64,000 nucleotides of DNA, from contig FWCC01000025.1 in assembly GCA_900169235.1 (NCBI GenBank), positions 118,954 to 182,953 of the forward strand, read 5' to 3'. Positions within the stretch are counted from its first letter, which is position 1, and each line of letters begins with the position of its first letter. Under the pieces are notes generated by a model. It ran no database searches. It was not told where the DNA came from and was given only the letters and a program-made list of their open reading frames with translations. This stretch comes from Zarea fungicola. Lineage: Eukaryota; Ascomycota; Sordariomycetes; Hypocreales; Cordycipitaceae. The position numbers were made by a program, and so were the translations under genes. Shown here in pieces: positions 34,455 through 48,893 of the stretch.

Positions 34455-35792
34455 GTTCACGACCCCTTTATCAGTAGTCATTTCACGCTCAGAAGGATTT
34501 CTTCCGTTATGCGGTTGCGCTTCCCGTCGGCAGCTTTTTCCAATAATGCTGCCCGAGTCTTGAGCATTCCTTGGTAAGAGGGCGAGGGTTGATGTGTAAA
34601 ACGACAGCGGGTGGCTATGGTTGCAGCTGATCTGGACAGGTCCACACTTTAAGTGTGCTGAATTTGTGGTTGACGCTTATGTGAGGCTTACGAGGCTTGA
34701 GCGCAGCAACCTTTTTTTCTATGTGGCTTCTATAGTACACTTTCGGAGTTACCATCACGACGCAAAGTGCAGAAATTCGCAAATTAGCAGCTTTCTAATA
34801 GCAAATGCTGATCTAATGTCCCCGATCTGTGTGATAGCTAAAATACTTGCCACATTTACAACAATGACGCATTGGTCGAATAATAGATCCTACTCCTAAA
34901 AATCAGCATTTGTTACTGCTTGATTCGCTTTTAGTCAGGCACTTTTTCAAGTTGCTCTCAAAGAGACCGTATTTCCATTTTCATTGTTTCCTCTTCCTTT
35001 TTGCATTATAGTACTGGCAGGCGAGGGAGCGACGTAGTTTCTATACTCTAATTGTACAGACTTACCATTGCCTCACAACAGCCAAGATACCTGATTTAAG
35101 CAAGTTCGATCTGGGTGATATGATTCATTGTCAAGATGTGGAGATTACAGCGCTCTTGATTGCCTTCCGAGAGAATTGTGGCTTTGCGACTTACATTATG
35201 TGGGGGCTACTGATTCACTGCCAACACAGATGGTCGGTCCTAACAATGTTTTCCATACTCTCGCAACAGCTTTCACGGATCTGAATCTATTTCACCATCG
35301 GCCGTTATAGTAGGGTAATATTGCGAGTGAAAATGCCACGAGAAAGCATGCTGAGAAAGTATGCTACCATCCAACTTTATATCCACCTGTAGACCTAGGC
35401 TCGTAAATAATTGCAATAATATTTAGCTCCTCATTCAAAAGCTCAAGCTAAAGTTGTTGGTCTTTCCATGTCTCCACTTGCTAACCTTCTATCCACTTCA
35501 CGAGCAACCAAGGTGTGCCTTTCTGGTAGCCATTACCCGGCTGCGCCATCTTTTACTCTCTGATTCGTATCAAGTGGGCAGTGACAAAATCAAAACTGAC
35601 TTTCAAGCAGATTGTGGATCCAAGACACGGGGAAATTGATGCCATTCAACCCGTCGTGCCTATATAGTGCAGGGTCAGCGCACATGCATTGGTCAATGTG
35701 CTTCTGGAGTGTGGTCTTTTATAATCTCGACATCGGAAATTTCACCTAGAACATATATTTTTGCGTTTGAAAGTTCAATTGGTGAAAGAATA
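34455..35792. other. Intergenic region
   Basis: No gene is recognised. The region upstream of 35793 is the probable promoter of the repeat protein. Confidence 0.5.
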
Positions 35793-38114
<2,322 letters not shown>

Positions 38115-38423
38115 CAGAACGACTATCACGGTGGAGGAAAGTGATGTTATTCACCACCTAGGTCAACTGAGGTTAGTAGCCTGCATTTGTATCGATTTGA
38201 GTTTGCTAGGCAGGACAAGTAATAAAGGAAAGAAACAGATTTTGGAATATTACAAAAATGGGGAAGACTTACTTAATGTACAACAACTACGACTTGGATT
38301 AATGAACGGATTTCTTTAGACTTACTGTAGCAAGATCAGCTTACATATTGGTAAAATAGCCGAGAATATCGCAATCATTTGAGACGGCAGATTGTATTTC
38401 AATTATCATGTAAGACGGAGCAG
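38115..38423. other. Convergent intergenic region
   Basis: Short 3' flanks of the repeat protein and the flavin oxidoreductase. No gene. Confidence 0.6.
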
Positions 38424-39861
38424 TTATTTACGCTTTGGACTGCTGCCACCTCTCCCGCCAACAGCCCATCCTATCTGATGGGCAAGATTGATAGCTACAT
38501 CCAGGTCATCAGCCCAAGCCCACACTAGGCCAGGATTCTTTTGAAACATTCGGCCCGCCGCAATCAGATCGAGTGGCGTGTCGCCGGCCGTTCCTCCACC
38601 TGCAATAATCTTCTGGGCCTCATGGCCAGTCGTAATAGCCCCGACGGCGCTCACGAGCATGGCATCCCCAACCGCCGCTTTAATTGCCTTGGCGAAGGGG
38701 GCTTGGTACCCCGGCCCGCCAACCACTTTTTGGGCAGCATGGTTCCCGCCACTGGACACATCTAGAACGTCCACCCCACGGTGGGATAGCACCCTAGCCA
38801 ACCTGACGCTGTCATCAAGTGTCCAACTAGGGCCATTCCACTCCGGGTTTGTATCGAGCCAGTCCGTGGCACTGATGCGCACAAAGAGCGGCATGTCTTT
38901 TGGCATTGCTTCTCGTGTCGCGTCAATGAGCTCGAGGGCCAGTCTCGTGCGGTTCTCAAAGCTCCCGCCATACTCGTCGGTTCGCTTATTGACGGCAGGC
39001 GAGAGGAAGCTCGACACAAGATAGCCGTGCGCAAAGTGCAATTCAATAACGTCAAATCCAGCTCGCACCGCGCGGTGGACAGCGGAGACAAAGTCGCGCT
39101 TCAGGTTTGCGATATCGGCAGTACTCATGGCGCGTGGGGATGGGTGGTGTTCGTTGAACGCCTCGTCCGTAGGACCCAAAACATCGGCTGGCCAGCCGCC
39201 AACGTCCTCGGTGGCCGTAGCCCCAGAGCTGAGCCAGGGAGCTACGGTAGAGGCCTTGCGTCCTGCGTGGCCAAGTTGGATTCCTATCAGTGCATTTTGG
39301 CTGTGCGCAAAGTCCACATGCTTCTTCAGCGTATCGATGTGCGCGTCTAGCCAGATGCCAGAGTCCTCGGGTGTGCTGCGACCGTTGGGCTGTACAGCCG
39401 TAGCTTCAAGCATCACGAGGCCGGGCTGACACTTCAAGTTAGCCATGACACTCCAGATGAATGCATAAACATGGGCGCTACGATTGGGCGACGGAGAGGG
39501 ACGTCCGACTTACACCGCGCTGCAACATGCCACCGTAGTGAGTTATATGCCAGGGGGTATGGAATCCTTCGTGCGAACTGTATTGGCTCATAGGGCTAAC
39601 CCAGATTCGATTCGGCAACTCAATTCCTCGAATCCTTAGTGGCTGGAAGAGCTTTGGGATGGGATTGCCAGATGGCTGGGGGCTTAGGGCACGGCCGGCC
39701 ACAGGATCCTGCTCGGGGGTAAAGAACGGAGCATCTTTAGCAGCTCTGTTGAGAATGGGCGCGCTGAATTCTGCTTCCCTTTCCGTGACAATCGTATCTG
39801 GCTGCGAGGCAGGATTACTGTTGTGCCGATGGCAGATCCGCTGTGTCAAGTAGGCTGCCAT
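38424..39861 (-). CDS. NADH:flavin oxidoreductase, Old Yellow Enzyme (YqjM-like)
   Basis: Exons 39861-39514 and 39425-38424 join in phase 0 across an 88-bp intron (donor GTAAGT), giving 449 aa. The fold is a TIM-barrel FMN reductase: RIWVSPMSQYSS at the FMN loop, IQLGHAGRKAS, the active-site pair H246-x-x-H249 in HFAHGYLVSSFLSP, the R-T-D-E-Y-G-G-S-F-E-N-R segment, and LIAAGRMFQKNP near the end. These enzymes reduce activated C=C bonds. Ser92 replaces the Cys that in YqjM tunes the flavin. An N-terminal extension of about 70 residues precedes the barrel. The gene is divergent from a Zn2Cys6 regulator 1.6 kb away, which might control it. Confidence 0.92.
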
Positions 39862-41427
39862 GCTTTATTGCAAGTGCTGATCTGTTTCACAAGATTTCAA
39901 TCGATGGTGATGATGTCAGTGATAAAAACGGGACGAGAGTTCTGCCAAGTTTAAAATGTACGGCGACAATACTCGCCTTTTATTGAGAAGCTGCCCGGCA
40001 GAGCGAGTAGGCTCTCGCAGTGCAGATTCGGTATCTTCGGCGAGGACTCCGGTCGATCTGTCCTGCGACGCGAGGCAGGGGACGTTGCGCCAGCAAAGCC
40101 AGATAAATACAGCTTACCAATTGAGCCCAGAATTTTCGATTTATAAGATTTTCAAGAATTGCGCCATAACAGGTATGAGTTTCATCGGCAACTAAAGTTC
40201 TCTGCATCGAGATTGGTATGCTCAAGTTGCATGCGATCCTAACCAGTTTTGAAGTGCCGGGCAATTACCCGACAAATGGTGGTTTTGAACTATTTTAGTT
40301 TTTTCACAAGAAACATAAATAATCAATTAGATCTTCTTTACATCACCCAAAGCTGTAACGGCGTAAGGAGGAGCCTCGCGAAGTGGCGCAAAATCGTTTT
40401 TTCTTTCTGTAGATTTAGTTAAATGAAGCCTGGACGTCGTCCGAACACCACCTAAATTATTGGTCCAAAGAGTGCATAGGTAAATTCGATTCCGTACCCG
40501 ACGGCAATTATTCAGCAGTGGATTCGGCATTGCATTGACAGTGTAACCTTGGGTGAGCGAAATGGTACAGACTTGGTTGCCAAGGCACCATGATTCAAGC
40601 CCATCTGCCGGCTTTCGAGGTGATTGTATGATGCAACTGAATGTGAGCTCAAATGCCGGTTTCTATTACAAAAAAAAAGCCGCACCAACTGGCTATTTCG
40701 TCCCTGACAAATTGGCGGGTAATGAAGTTGCCAGTCTAGCCTGATCTCAAACACTAGCAACCAACAGAATAAGATACTCTAGGCCTAAAGTAAGGCTTAC
40801 GGCAAAGTCGCCGATACGCTTGTGGGCAGTTTTTCTGAGATTCCTGACCTGACCTGTTCGCGTCGCATCTGTCTGTATGTCGGCCACCTTTACATCTAAA
40901 TGGCGCGGGATTGACACAGATGCTTTATGGTGATTAAGGGAAGGGGCTCTATAGTCAATTTGTGGCTACAAATACCGGCAGGACAGTTGTGATGCGAGTT
41001 TCTATTAGGGCTACTACTTGGCGGCTGCCAACACAGGTAATGAGGATCGTAGACGGGTTCGCGAACAGAAGCGAGTTGCGCGGCGAATGTTGACACCGCA
41101 CCACTTGACATTAATTACATATTATCAACTACGGAGCCCTTCCTACCGATCTCGAATAAAGGGGGAGGGCGGCGGGTCCTCGAAGACAAATTAGCTGGTT
41201 GATCACTGATTCATGGACACCATCCACTACGCTCAACCCGGCAGGGCACGGCAGTTCGTCTATAAGCGCATCGGCTTCTTCGGTGCCAGGTGCCGAACAA
41301 CCACACATCTGAGGTAAAAGATCCCTCGGAGATTTCGGCTCAAGTGCGAGAAGGAAATCTCATACATCATTCTGCTTTTACCATTCTAGCTACGCCGTAT
41401 TCTTGGTCACCCAGGCAGGGGCTCAGA
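39862..41427. other. Divergent intergenic region between OYE and regulator
   Basis: About 1.6 kb without a recognised gene. It must hold both promoters. Upstream of 41428 the frame is open but only from a GTG. Confidence 0.5.
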
Positions 41428-43616
41428 ATGGAGCGATTGAGCGACTACGCCGACTCGTCTGGCCAGGGAAATTCTAATGGCAGTCCCCTGTCCCCTCCCA
41501 CTCGCATTGAATCTAATGGATCTGGTAGTGGCGGCAGGGCAAGCCGCAGGATGCGTGCCTTGGCAGCTTGCCAGGCATGCCGTGCCCGCAAGGTCAAGTG
41601 TTCCAATGAAAGGCCATCATGCGCGGGGTGTGTCCGGCTAGGTTGCGAATGCATTTATCCAGAGCCTGTGCGATACGGCAATCAACGGTACGGGTTTCTG
41701 ACTCTTCCCCTACCACCGGAGACAATATGAATGATAAAACAGCCGCTGACAAGAAAAATTCCATGAGCACCCCAGTTTTAGTCAGAATAATGCGGAAATT
41801 GTTGACATCCTGCAATATTTCCTTAAGCGGTTACCGCCTCCCAGTGAGCCAAGGCGCAACGCTCATACTGACAATGCTGCCGTCGGCGTCAATTCCCTTG
41901 CATTCACCGCCATTGAGAAAATTCTGGAATGGCCCATTTTGGGACACATTCAACCAGAGCAATCAGCAGCATTCAACGTCCTCAATCACTCGCCGAATGA
42001 GGATGAAGATTCAGCGGTTGGGCTACCGCGACTGGAATTTGACGAAATCACTACGCTTCTGACCAAGTTCCTGAGAATGGTACATATAATGAATCCGATT
42101 TTGGACTGCAAGACTCTTATGAGCTATGGGAGGAGCGTTGCAGAGTTGGGCCCTCAATGGGACTCGCGGACATGTCTTGTGGTGAGAATGCGCCTCATGC
42201 CCCAACTCTGACATCACATTACCTCATAACTGACATGGTGTCTGGCATACGACGAGGAGGAGTAGCTTCTTGCCATGGCATTAGGCTCTATTGCTACGCC
42301 TTTTAACACAGTCGAGGAGTCTGGTGAGCCAGCTTCTCACCCTGCTTCCAGGAATACAGCCCCGGAGCATCTTCAAATAGCTGAGCAGTATTATCAATAC
42401 GCTCGTCGGCGATTTGGGCTACTCGGCATGAGTCTGACTGCATGTCAGTGCTACTTTCTATCCGGCATATATCTACTGTACACCTTGCGACCGATAGAAG
42501 CTTGGCAATCGTTCTTCCAAGCATCGTCGCTCTTTACCGTGTACCTTAAGTCTGGATCTGCCGCGCATACTTCTAATGGCGTGGAGCATCTAGATCATCC
42601 AATGGTCCTTGCTACGCCGGGCTGCGATGATGAAATGAGGCAAGGTCTTGAGCAGCGACTGTATTGGGGCTGTTTGAAGTGCGAGAGGTTCGTCACCATT
42701 TTTTTGCACGTTTATTCCAAAGCCGAGTCCCTCGTCAAATGTGTTAACAACTAATAAAATCAGCGACTTATGCGCCGAAGTCGAGTTACCCAGATCAGCC
42801 CTATACACGGTCGACTATCCCTACCAATTTCCGTCCCCCCCGACGCCGAGGAGTGTCGACGGGCTAGACAACCGCCAGGACCGCAGCGCAGTCGCATCAT
42901 CGTCTACTGATGAGTCTGCCCCCTCATCTGCAACAACCAGCAATGTTGTCGCCAGTGATGTGCAAGACTTTAAACAGCTCCACGAACATTCATGGTTCAA
43001 CTACCTGTCGGCCATCTCGCTACATCGGCTCTCGAACCGCGTCAATCAGGCCTTTTATTCCGCACCGCCGTCTGCGTGGGCAGGTATGAATGTCCTCGAC
43101 ATGATTCGCTGGGCCGGCGATTTCGAGACGCAAATGGATCAATGGCAGGAGACGCTGCCACGGGCCATTTCTTCCTGCTTCCACCACGCCGCGGCGGCGC
43201 CGCTGCCAACCACCGCCGTCACCGAGCTGCAGCTCAGCCCGTGGCTGCGCGCGGCCAGCATTAGGCTGCGCATCTACCGCCCGTTTCTGTACCGGCTCGC
43301 GCACAAGCAGGAGCACGACTGGCCCGTCCGGGAGGCGCTGCGATGGCTCGCGGAAAAGGCCGTCCGCGTCTGCCTCGACCCGCTGTTTGCCGTCGGACTG
43401 CGACATAGGCATGCGGGCACGTGGCTCAGGTGCCGAGAGACGAGCGGCCGTGCTCTCGTCATCGTCGTCGCGCAGAGGATCGGGCTTGTGCACGCCATGG
43501 GTGTGGAAAGGGAGGCCCAGGAAGCCTTGCGAGTATGCTTGAGCCACTTGCAGTATTGGGAGGCGGAAGCCCGTGATGTAAAATCGGCGCGCCAAGCTCT
43601 TGAAGCTATGTGTTGA
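41428..43616 (+). CDS. Zn2Cys6 transcription factor 1
   Basis: Four exons (41428-41687, 41776-42181, 42266-42687, 42764-43616) join in phase, giving 646 aa. The N-terminal zinc cluster has Cys at 48, 51, 58, 65, 68 and 75 (C-X2-C-X6-C-X6-C-X2-C-X6-C), with the basic stretch RARKVK between the second and third cysteines. The remainder has the fungal-specific middle homology pattern, including LLAMALGSIA and a conserved WGCLKCESDL segment, so it is a full-length binuclear-cluster regulator. The start is the first ATG in frame. The divergent OYE gene is its nearest neighbour and possible target. Ligand and targets are unknown. Confidence 0.88.
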
Positions 43617-44126
43617 AAGAATGGGAACGCGGCGAATGACCGGAAAAACGAATACGCCCCCTCGTGGTGCTCTCTGCTCTTGTACTGGTCGATGGGTGTG
43701 CTCGTAGACTGACATGCCGGTAAAAGAAGCATTTGAGAGCCCGCGACAGCCTAGCTTTGGGTCTTTATCAATGCATTTTTCAGGGGGTCATCGTTTACCT
43801 TTATTCACATTCACCATTGCCTCACACGCTCGTATAAATGAATTAAAATGCACAAGTCTATTTGCTGTTTCGATTGTGTCGAGATATGTCTATTTCCGCT
43901 GTTCCCAGATGCGTCTCCAATTGCACGTTTTGCTGATTTTGCAGTGCTGGTAGTGTTACAGACCAAATTTTTTGTCCCCTTAATAATGCCGTAAAAGTCG
44001 TACATATGAAAAAAAAGTGTAAAAAAAAAAGATAAGACAAGTCGTAGAATTTATAATAAAACAAAGAGGGGGGATCCTTGTGTTGTGCTAAGGAATCGCA
44101 CAGTCAGGGAGACACACCCATGTCGC
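43617..44126. other. Convergent intergenic region
   Basis: 3' flanks of the regulator and Mdm38. A-rich near 44008-44035. No gene. Confidence 0.6.
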
Positions 44127-45793
44127 TTATTTTTGTTCGCTGGTCGCCGAGGCTGTCTTTTGCTGCTGCTGCTTGGCAATCTCGGCCTGGTCTTGCTCAG
44201 CATCGACCATTTCACCAGCTTGGCGCGTAGGAGCACCAGCCTCCTGGGCAGATAGCTCACGCTCCTCCTTTTCGTCAATGTCCTCCACATCACGAGGGGT
44301 AGCCATGCCGGTGCTCTGGCTCTCTTCGTTCTGCTCATTCTCCTCCTCAATGAGCTCCTGCTGCTCGCGCAGAACCTCGAGACGCTGCTTGTTGGTGGCG
44401 GCGCCTTCGGCGTTGTGCACCTCGAGCTCAATCTCGTGGAAGAGCTCCTCGGGAATGGACGACAAGACACCAATCAGAGCCTCGATTTGGCTGCCGCCCT
44501 CGCCGGACCCTTGTCCGTACATGTAGGCGTTGCTCAGGACGAGGAGAGTGGATGGGACACGCTCCTTGAGACGCAGATCGAGCCAGGTCTGCATGTCGCT
44601 GCGCAGGCGAGCAGGCGAAACGCTGTGCGTACGGATACCACGGGCGGCGCAGGCCATCTGCAGCTCGGCGACGGTAAGGCTGTCGACGCCCTCGAAGCCA
44701 ATGGCGCGATCATCTCTCTTAATCTGCTTCATGCGGTGGCGAATCTGGTAACGAAGCATCATGTCGGTGCCAAAGGTGTTGAGAGTCATGTAACGGCACA
44801 TGGAGACGAGCTGGGGGCGCGAGAGGTTGTCGAGGGTCAAGTCGTCGCGGAAGACCTGGCATACCTTGATGACGTCCTCATTGGTGGGGGCCTCGCCGGT
44901 GGATCGGACCTTGCGGAAGAAGTTGGCAAACTCTTCCTTTTGCGCAGTAGCGGCGGTGAGAGGGAGACCAGACTCCTTGAGGGTCTGTCGCAGGAAGGTG
45001 CTGACTTCTTTTCTCGTGCTTCGGAGCAGAGTGGCCTTCTTCTCCTTGGACTTTTCGCCTTCGAATGTGCTGGGCAACATGTTGGGGAAAAGCTTGAGAG
45101 CCAGCGGCAGAAGCGCCTCACCTAGAGGCACAATAATGAAGACGGAAAAGGGCACAAGACGGCCCAAGTCCTTGACGGTTCGCTGGAGCTGTCTGTGTTC
45201 TCTGCGGGTAAGCTCATACCCAGCCGCCATCCTGAGAGCGAGTCTCCAGCTGATTTTGATTTCAGCGCCAAGCAGCTTGGTGCCATCCCAGTAGTGGTGC
45301 GCCTCCTTCTTGACCTTTTGCCAGAGAGTCAGTTTCTTTTCCTCCTTTTCCTTCTTCAGCACCTCTTTCTGTTGCGCGTGTTCCTCGGACCTTGCAATAA
45401 GTTCCTCCATCTTGGCCTCGTCTTTTGTCAAACCGGCGTCAGCAGCGGTGGCAGCGTTGGCCTTGGCATCTGCCTTTGTAGATGAGCCTGACTCGTTGGC
45501 GAGGGGTTTCTTAGCCTGCTCGGCATTGAAGCCAGGAGGGGGACCGGACGATGTGTCGGATCTGTGGTGCTCGGTACCAATGTAGCGGGCGGGCATTAAC
45601 AGCGCGAGTGCGGGACTTTGTGACTGGCGAAGGATGTGGCGGGAGAGTAGAGCCGGCTGGAAGCCTCTGGAGATGGTGCGCGCTATTGTGCGATTAGCTG
45701 GGCGTGACGCCGACGAGGTAGATGCAAAAGCTTACAAGCAACCCCTAGATTGCCACGGGTCGCAAGGCGAGCCGCCCTTGATGAGGCGCTCAT
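44127..45793 (-). CDS. mdm38: LETM1-like mitochondrial inner-membrane protein Mdm38
   Basis: A short first exon (45793-45736) and a long second exon (45682-44127) join across a 53-bp intron, giving 537 aa. The first exon supplies an Arg/Ser/Ala-rich presequence (MSASSRAARLATRGNL) for mitochondrial import, which is why the ATG inside the long exon is not used. The LETM1 signature follows: WRLALRMAAGYELTRREHRQ, one membrane span (VPFSVFIIVPLGEALLPLAL), FPNMLPSTF, and a ribosome-binding domain. The C-terminus is a Glu/Gln-rich coiled coil. In yeast Mdm38 supports K+/H+ homeostasis and couples ribosomes to the inner membrane. Confidence 0.93.
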
Positions 45794-46621
45794 ATTGATA
45801 GGCGGTTATAGGATTCGTAAAAGGAGAGTCGGAAACGTCGTAGTGAGGTCTAGGCGGTCATGGGTATTGGTGGTGATGATGTATGGCGATGAAATTGATG
45901 AGAGGATAAAAATCGGTGCAGTTTGCCAGAGCCTTCGCCGGAGTGTTTAGTGAGATTTGGGTTGGCACGGAGGCGCCGGTAGACGGTACCTAGCTTGGCT
46001 CCGCCGCTTGACTGAAACCGTGCGCTGCCGAAGCAGCCACAGCCAGACACACATGTAGGAGGTACGTACCTTTTCCCACAGGCTCGATTGAAATCACGTG
46101 TAGCATCACGTGGCCCAGGCCACCCGACACAGAACCGTGCTCAGTGAAAGGACTCGCAGACAATTACTGGTAGACTCTCAACGTAATCGCAAACGATTTT
46201 TAAGAAATCGAGAAACTATCTGACATGAAATAACGGTGCTGCTGTACTTGATGGCTTGCTTTTCGACTTTCTGTGTCGCCAGAGTCAAGCTCAATCTGCA
46301 CAGCAATGGGCCGCAGCCTACATTTGCTGACAGCATTGCTTCAATAGTTGATGGCGTCCAAATTTGAATCTACTTATAGTAATTTACTATATAATCATTT
46401 TCCTGCACATTTTAAATCTGCAATGCATGCCCCTCGGCGACAGTATGATCAGATCGTGATTCATGTAGGGTCCCATCCGGGACACGCCGCCCGCCCAACC
46501 AAGTGGGGTACAGTCAAGCCAGCGGTAGAAGTTACAGATCCCAGTTCCCAACGTTTGGCGTGGCATCCCATTTTCATCCTCTCCTACGGCTGGCATTGCA
46601 GCCGGCCGTCTCAGTCTCATC
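45794..46621. other. Divergent intergenic region
   Basis: Promoter region of Mdm38 (minus) and of the F-box-like gene (plus). Nothing else is recognised. Confidence 0.55.
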
Positions 46622-47743
46622 ATGGGAGTCAATGGTAAGGGCTCTGGTAGCATGCCAGCCAAAGGTGGTGTGAACGACCAGGAATCAAGCCGTCTCTTCA
46701 AACTGCCTCTGGAGCTCCGCCAGTCAATCTACAAGTCAGCTTTTCAATCCACGAGAATATCTCACGGTGAAAGACCAGTGCAACGATTGGAAAGACTAAA
46801 CATCCGCCCTATCCCGAACTCCCTCGCAGTGTTGAGAACTTGCCGTCGTGTAAGAAACGAAATTGGTGACAGCTGGCTTAGTCAGGTCCGGTTCAGCTTT
46901 GAAGACCCGACCACAATGATGGACAAGCTGGCGGCGCTTCCCATCGCACGTCTAGCAAAAGTGCGTCATGTGCGCGTTCGGGGGGAGACGCAAATGCTTA
47001 GCTTTGGAGACGATGATGCCTACTACCGCCTAGTGCATCTGCTGCCCCTTCTGCCTGGCCTGCAGCTCGATACTCTGACTGTTCTAAATATGTACAGCAA
47101 TTCTGTCACCTACGATACCCTCAACACTCTCATCATGTATAGCAACGGGTGGAAGGAGCTGCGATTTATCTCGCACAGCTCAGCATTTCTTGGATACGCA
47201 TATCCGCGTGACGAGTCCGTCCGCTATCAGCGCCGACCACAGCCCTCGCACTGGGCCGGCATCATGAACGACCGCGATGGCATCGAAAGCAAACCTTCCG
47301 TTACTGTCTACCGATCCACACTCCCGGGACAAGTCTGCTCCGTTACCAATGAGGCGACGCGTGTTGTGTTCGAGCAGCCGCCACCAGACGACAATGACCC
47401 AGCCGTCTTTGGTGGGCGGGAAGACCCATTACTCATGGCCGGTAGCGAAAAGAAAAAGGAACTCATGGTTATCGTGAGGCGTGGGAAACATGTCGGTTAT
47501 CAGCAAAAGGAAAACGCGCCGCATCTCGGGGATCTGGGCGATATCCGCACCGAATGTCCGAACATGACGTGGTCAGAAATTAAGGCAAGACACATCGACC
47601 TGTTGGAAGATGAAGATGAAGATTTTTATTGGAGTGATGATGACCTTGGCAATGACGCTGAAACGGTTCCCAAAATCGTGGATTCATACCAAGATGTCGA
47701 CGAGTACGGATGGACGCGCCTGAACTGGGACCCCAATGCATAG
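46622..47743 (+). CDS. F-box-like fungal protein of unknown function
   Basis: A single exon of 373 aa from the ATG at 46622. The segment LFKLPLELRQSIYKSAF (near residues 25-41) is the LP-x-E-L-R-x-x-I-Y motif that opens F-box-like domains in a large family of ascomycete proteins. It is followed by LRTCRRVRNEI, the usual conserved continuation. Otherwise no catalytic motif is seen, and the C-terminus is acidic (DEDEDFYWSDDD). F-box proteins of this kind may be SCF substrate adaptors, but many members of the family are uncharacterised. Function is not claimed. Confidence 0.75.
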   Translation: MGVNGKGSGSMPAKGGVNDQESSRLFKLPLELRQSIYKSAFQSTRISHGERPVQRLERLNIRPIPNSLAVLRTCRRVRNEIGDSWLSQVRFSFEDPTTMMDKLAALPIARLAKVRHVRVRGETQMLSFGDDDAYYRLVHLLPLLPGLQLDTLTVLNMYSNSVTYDTLNTLIMYSNGWKELRFISHSSAFLGYAYPRDESVRYQRRPQPSHWAGIMNDRDGIESKPSVTVYRSTLPGQVCSVTNEATRVVFEQPPPDDNDPAVFGGREDPLLMAGSEKKKELMVIVRRGKHVGYQQKENAPHLGDLGDIRTECPNMTWSEIKARHIDLLEDEDEDFYWSDDDLGNDAETVPKIVDSYQDVDEYGWTRLNWDPNA

Positions 47744-48427
47744 GAGGCACCAAGAGAAGCAAAGAACCTGGAGCTAATGTTATGAAGCTTCCGTAACAGC
47801 TTGGGCCAACTTATGTGAAGGCTTTGTGTTTTGATTACCCATAGTAACGAATGAATGAAGTTTGTTTTTCTTTTTATGAATATTTGGTGTATATTTCAAC
47901 TGACCAGTGAACTCCGGAAACAGTTGACCGAGCTAAACTTGCATCCTAGAAACGACAAATCCTTATAATGCTCGGCCTGCTGAACTGGGTCCCGCACGTT
48001 TATTGCACCGTTTTCCTTGTGATGGCTCTCGCGACTGCCAAGTGTTACAACAAGCACTCACAAGATGGCACTTGTCGCACCTGTAGCAGCAACTCCGGCT
48101 CTCAGAGCGCTTTGTTTTAGCGGGCAGCCAGTAACATTTTTTATTTGTTCGGGTACATGTCAATGGGTTAGGAGTAATTGTACCTTCATCAATGAATTGC
48201 CCCTCAACGCTCTCCAAAAACGGATAGCTATTGCCAGCTGTCGCCAGCTGTTGCCAGTCGTCGAGAAAGCCACACTAGCAGATTCTCGTACTCGTAATTC
48301 ATCATACCATCAGTGCACTGAACCTCGCATCTCGCTGCTGCTGCCTGCGCCGGAATATCCTAGCTTCTTCTTCATAAAAAAAAAACACAAATATCCTCAC
48401 TTTGCTTTTGCTTGTGACTCGGCTCTG
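47744..48427. other. Intergenic region
   Basis: No gene is recognised. A short A-run lies at 48379-48387. Confidence 0.5.
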
Positions 48428-48893
48428 ATGCCTCAAGCCTCCCTTGATAGGCCGTACCAGAATTGTAAGTCATCCTCTTCTATCGCCGTTTTCTCACGGC
48501 AAATCATATTTTCATCGCAGCAGTTGTGCAATTGCGTTTATTCTCTTTTACGTTTCTAGTCATGGCCACTTGCGCTTTGCTACAGCCGTTCCTTTCTGCC
48601 TAGCCCTGTCCCTATCATGCCGTGTTTGGCTATGGAAGTCGAGTGTCTCAACCTACGCTCTTGAATTATTCATCTTGCCCGTGCTACTATGTGCTTTTGC
48701 TAACATCACTTTGTATTTATAGAAAGAATCTGAGTCAAAAGCCGTAAGTCTAACCTGATTTGAATACTTTAATAATTTAGTTACTGACTGCCATCTAGAA
48801 AACTGTACGAATGTCCAACACCATCCGACCGATGTCCACCCCAACGACTCTCGTCGCTCAATACCTGCTTCGATACTGATGCGTCTATAGAAA

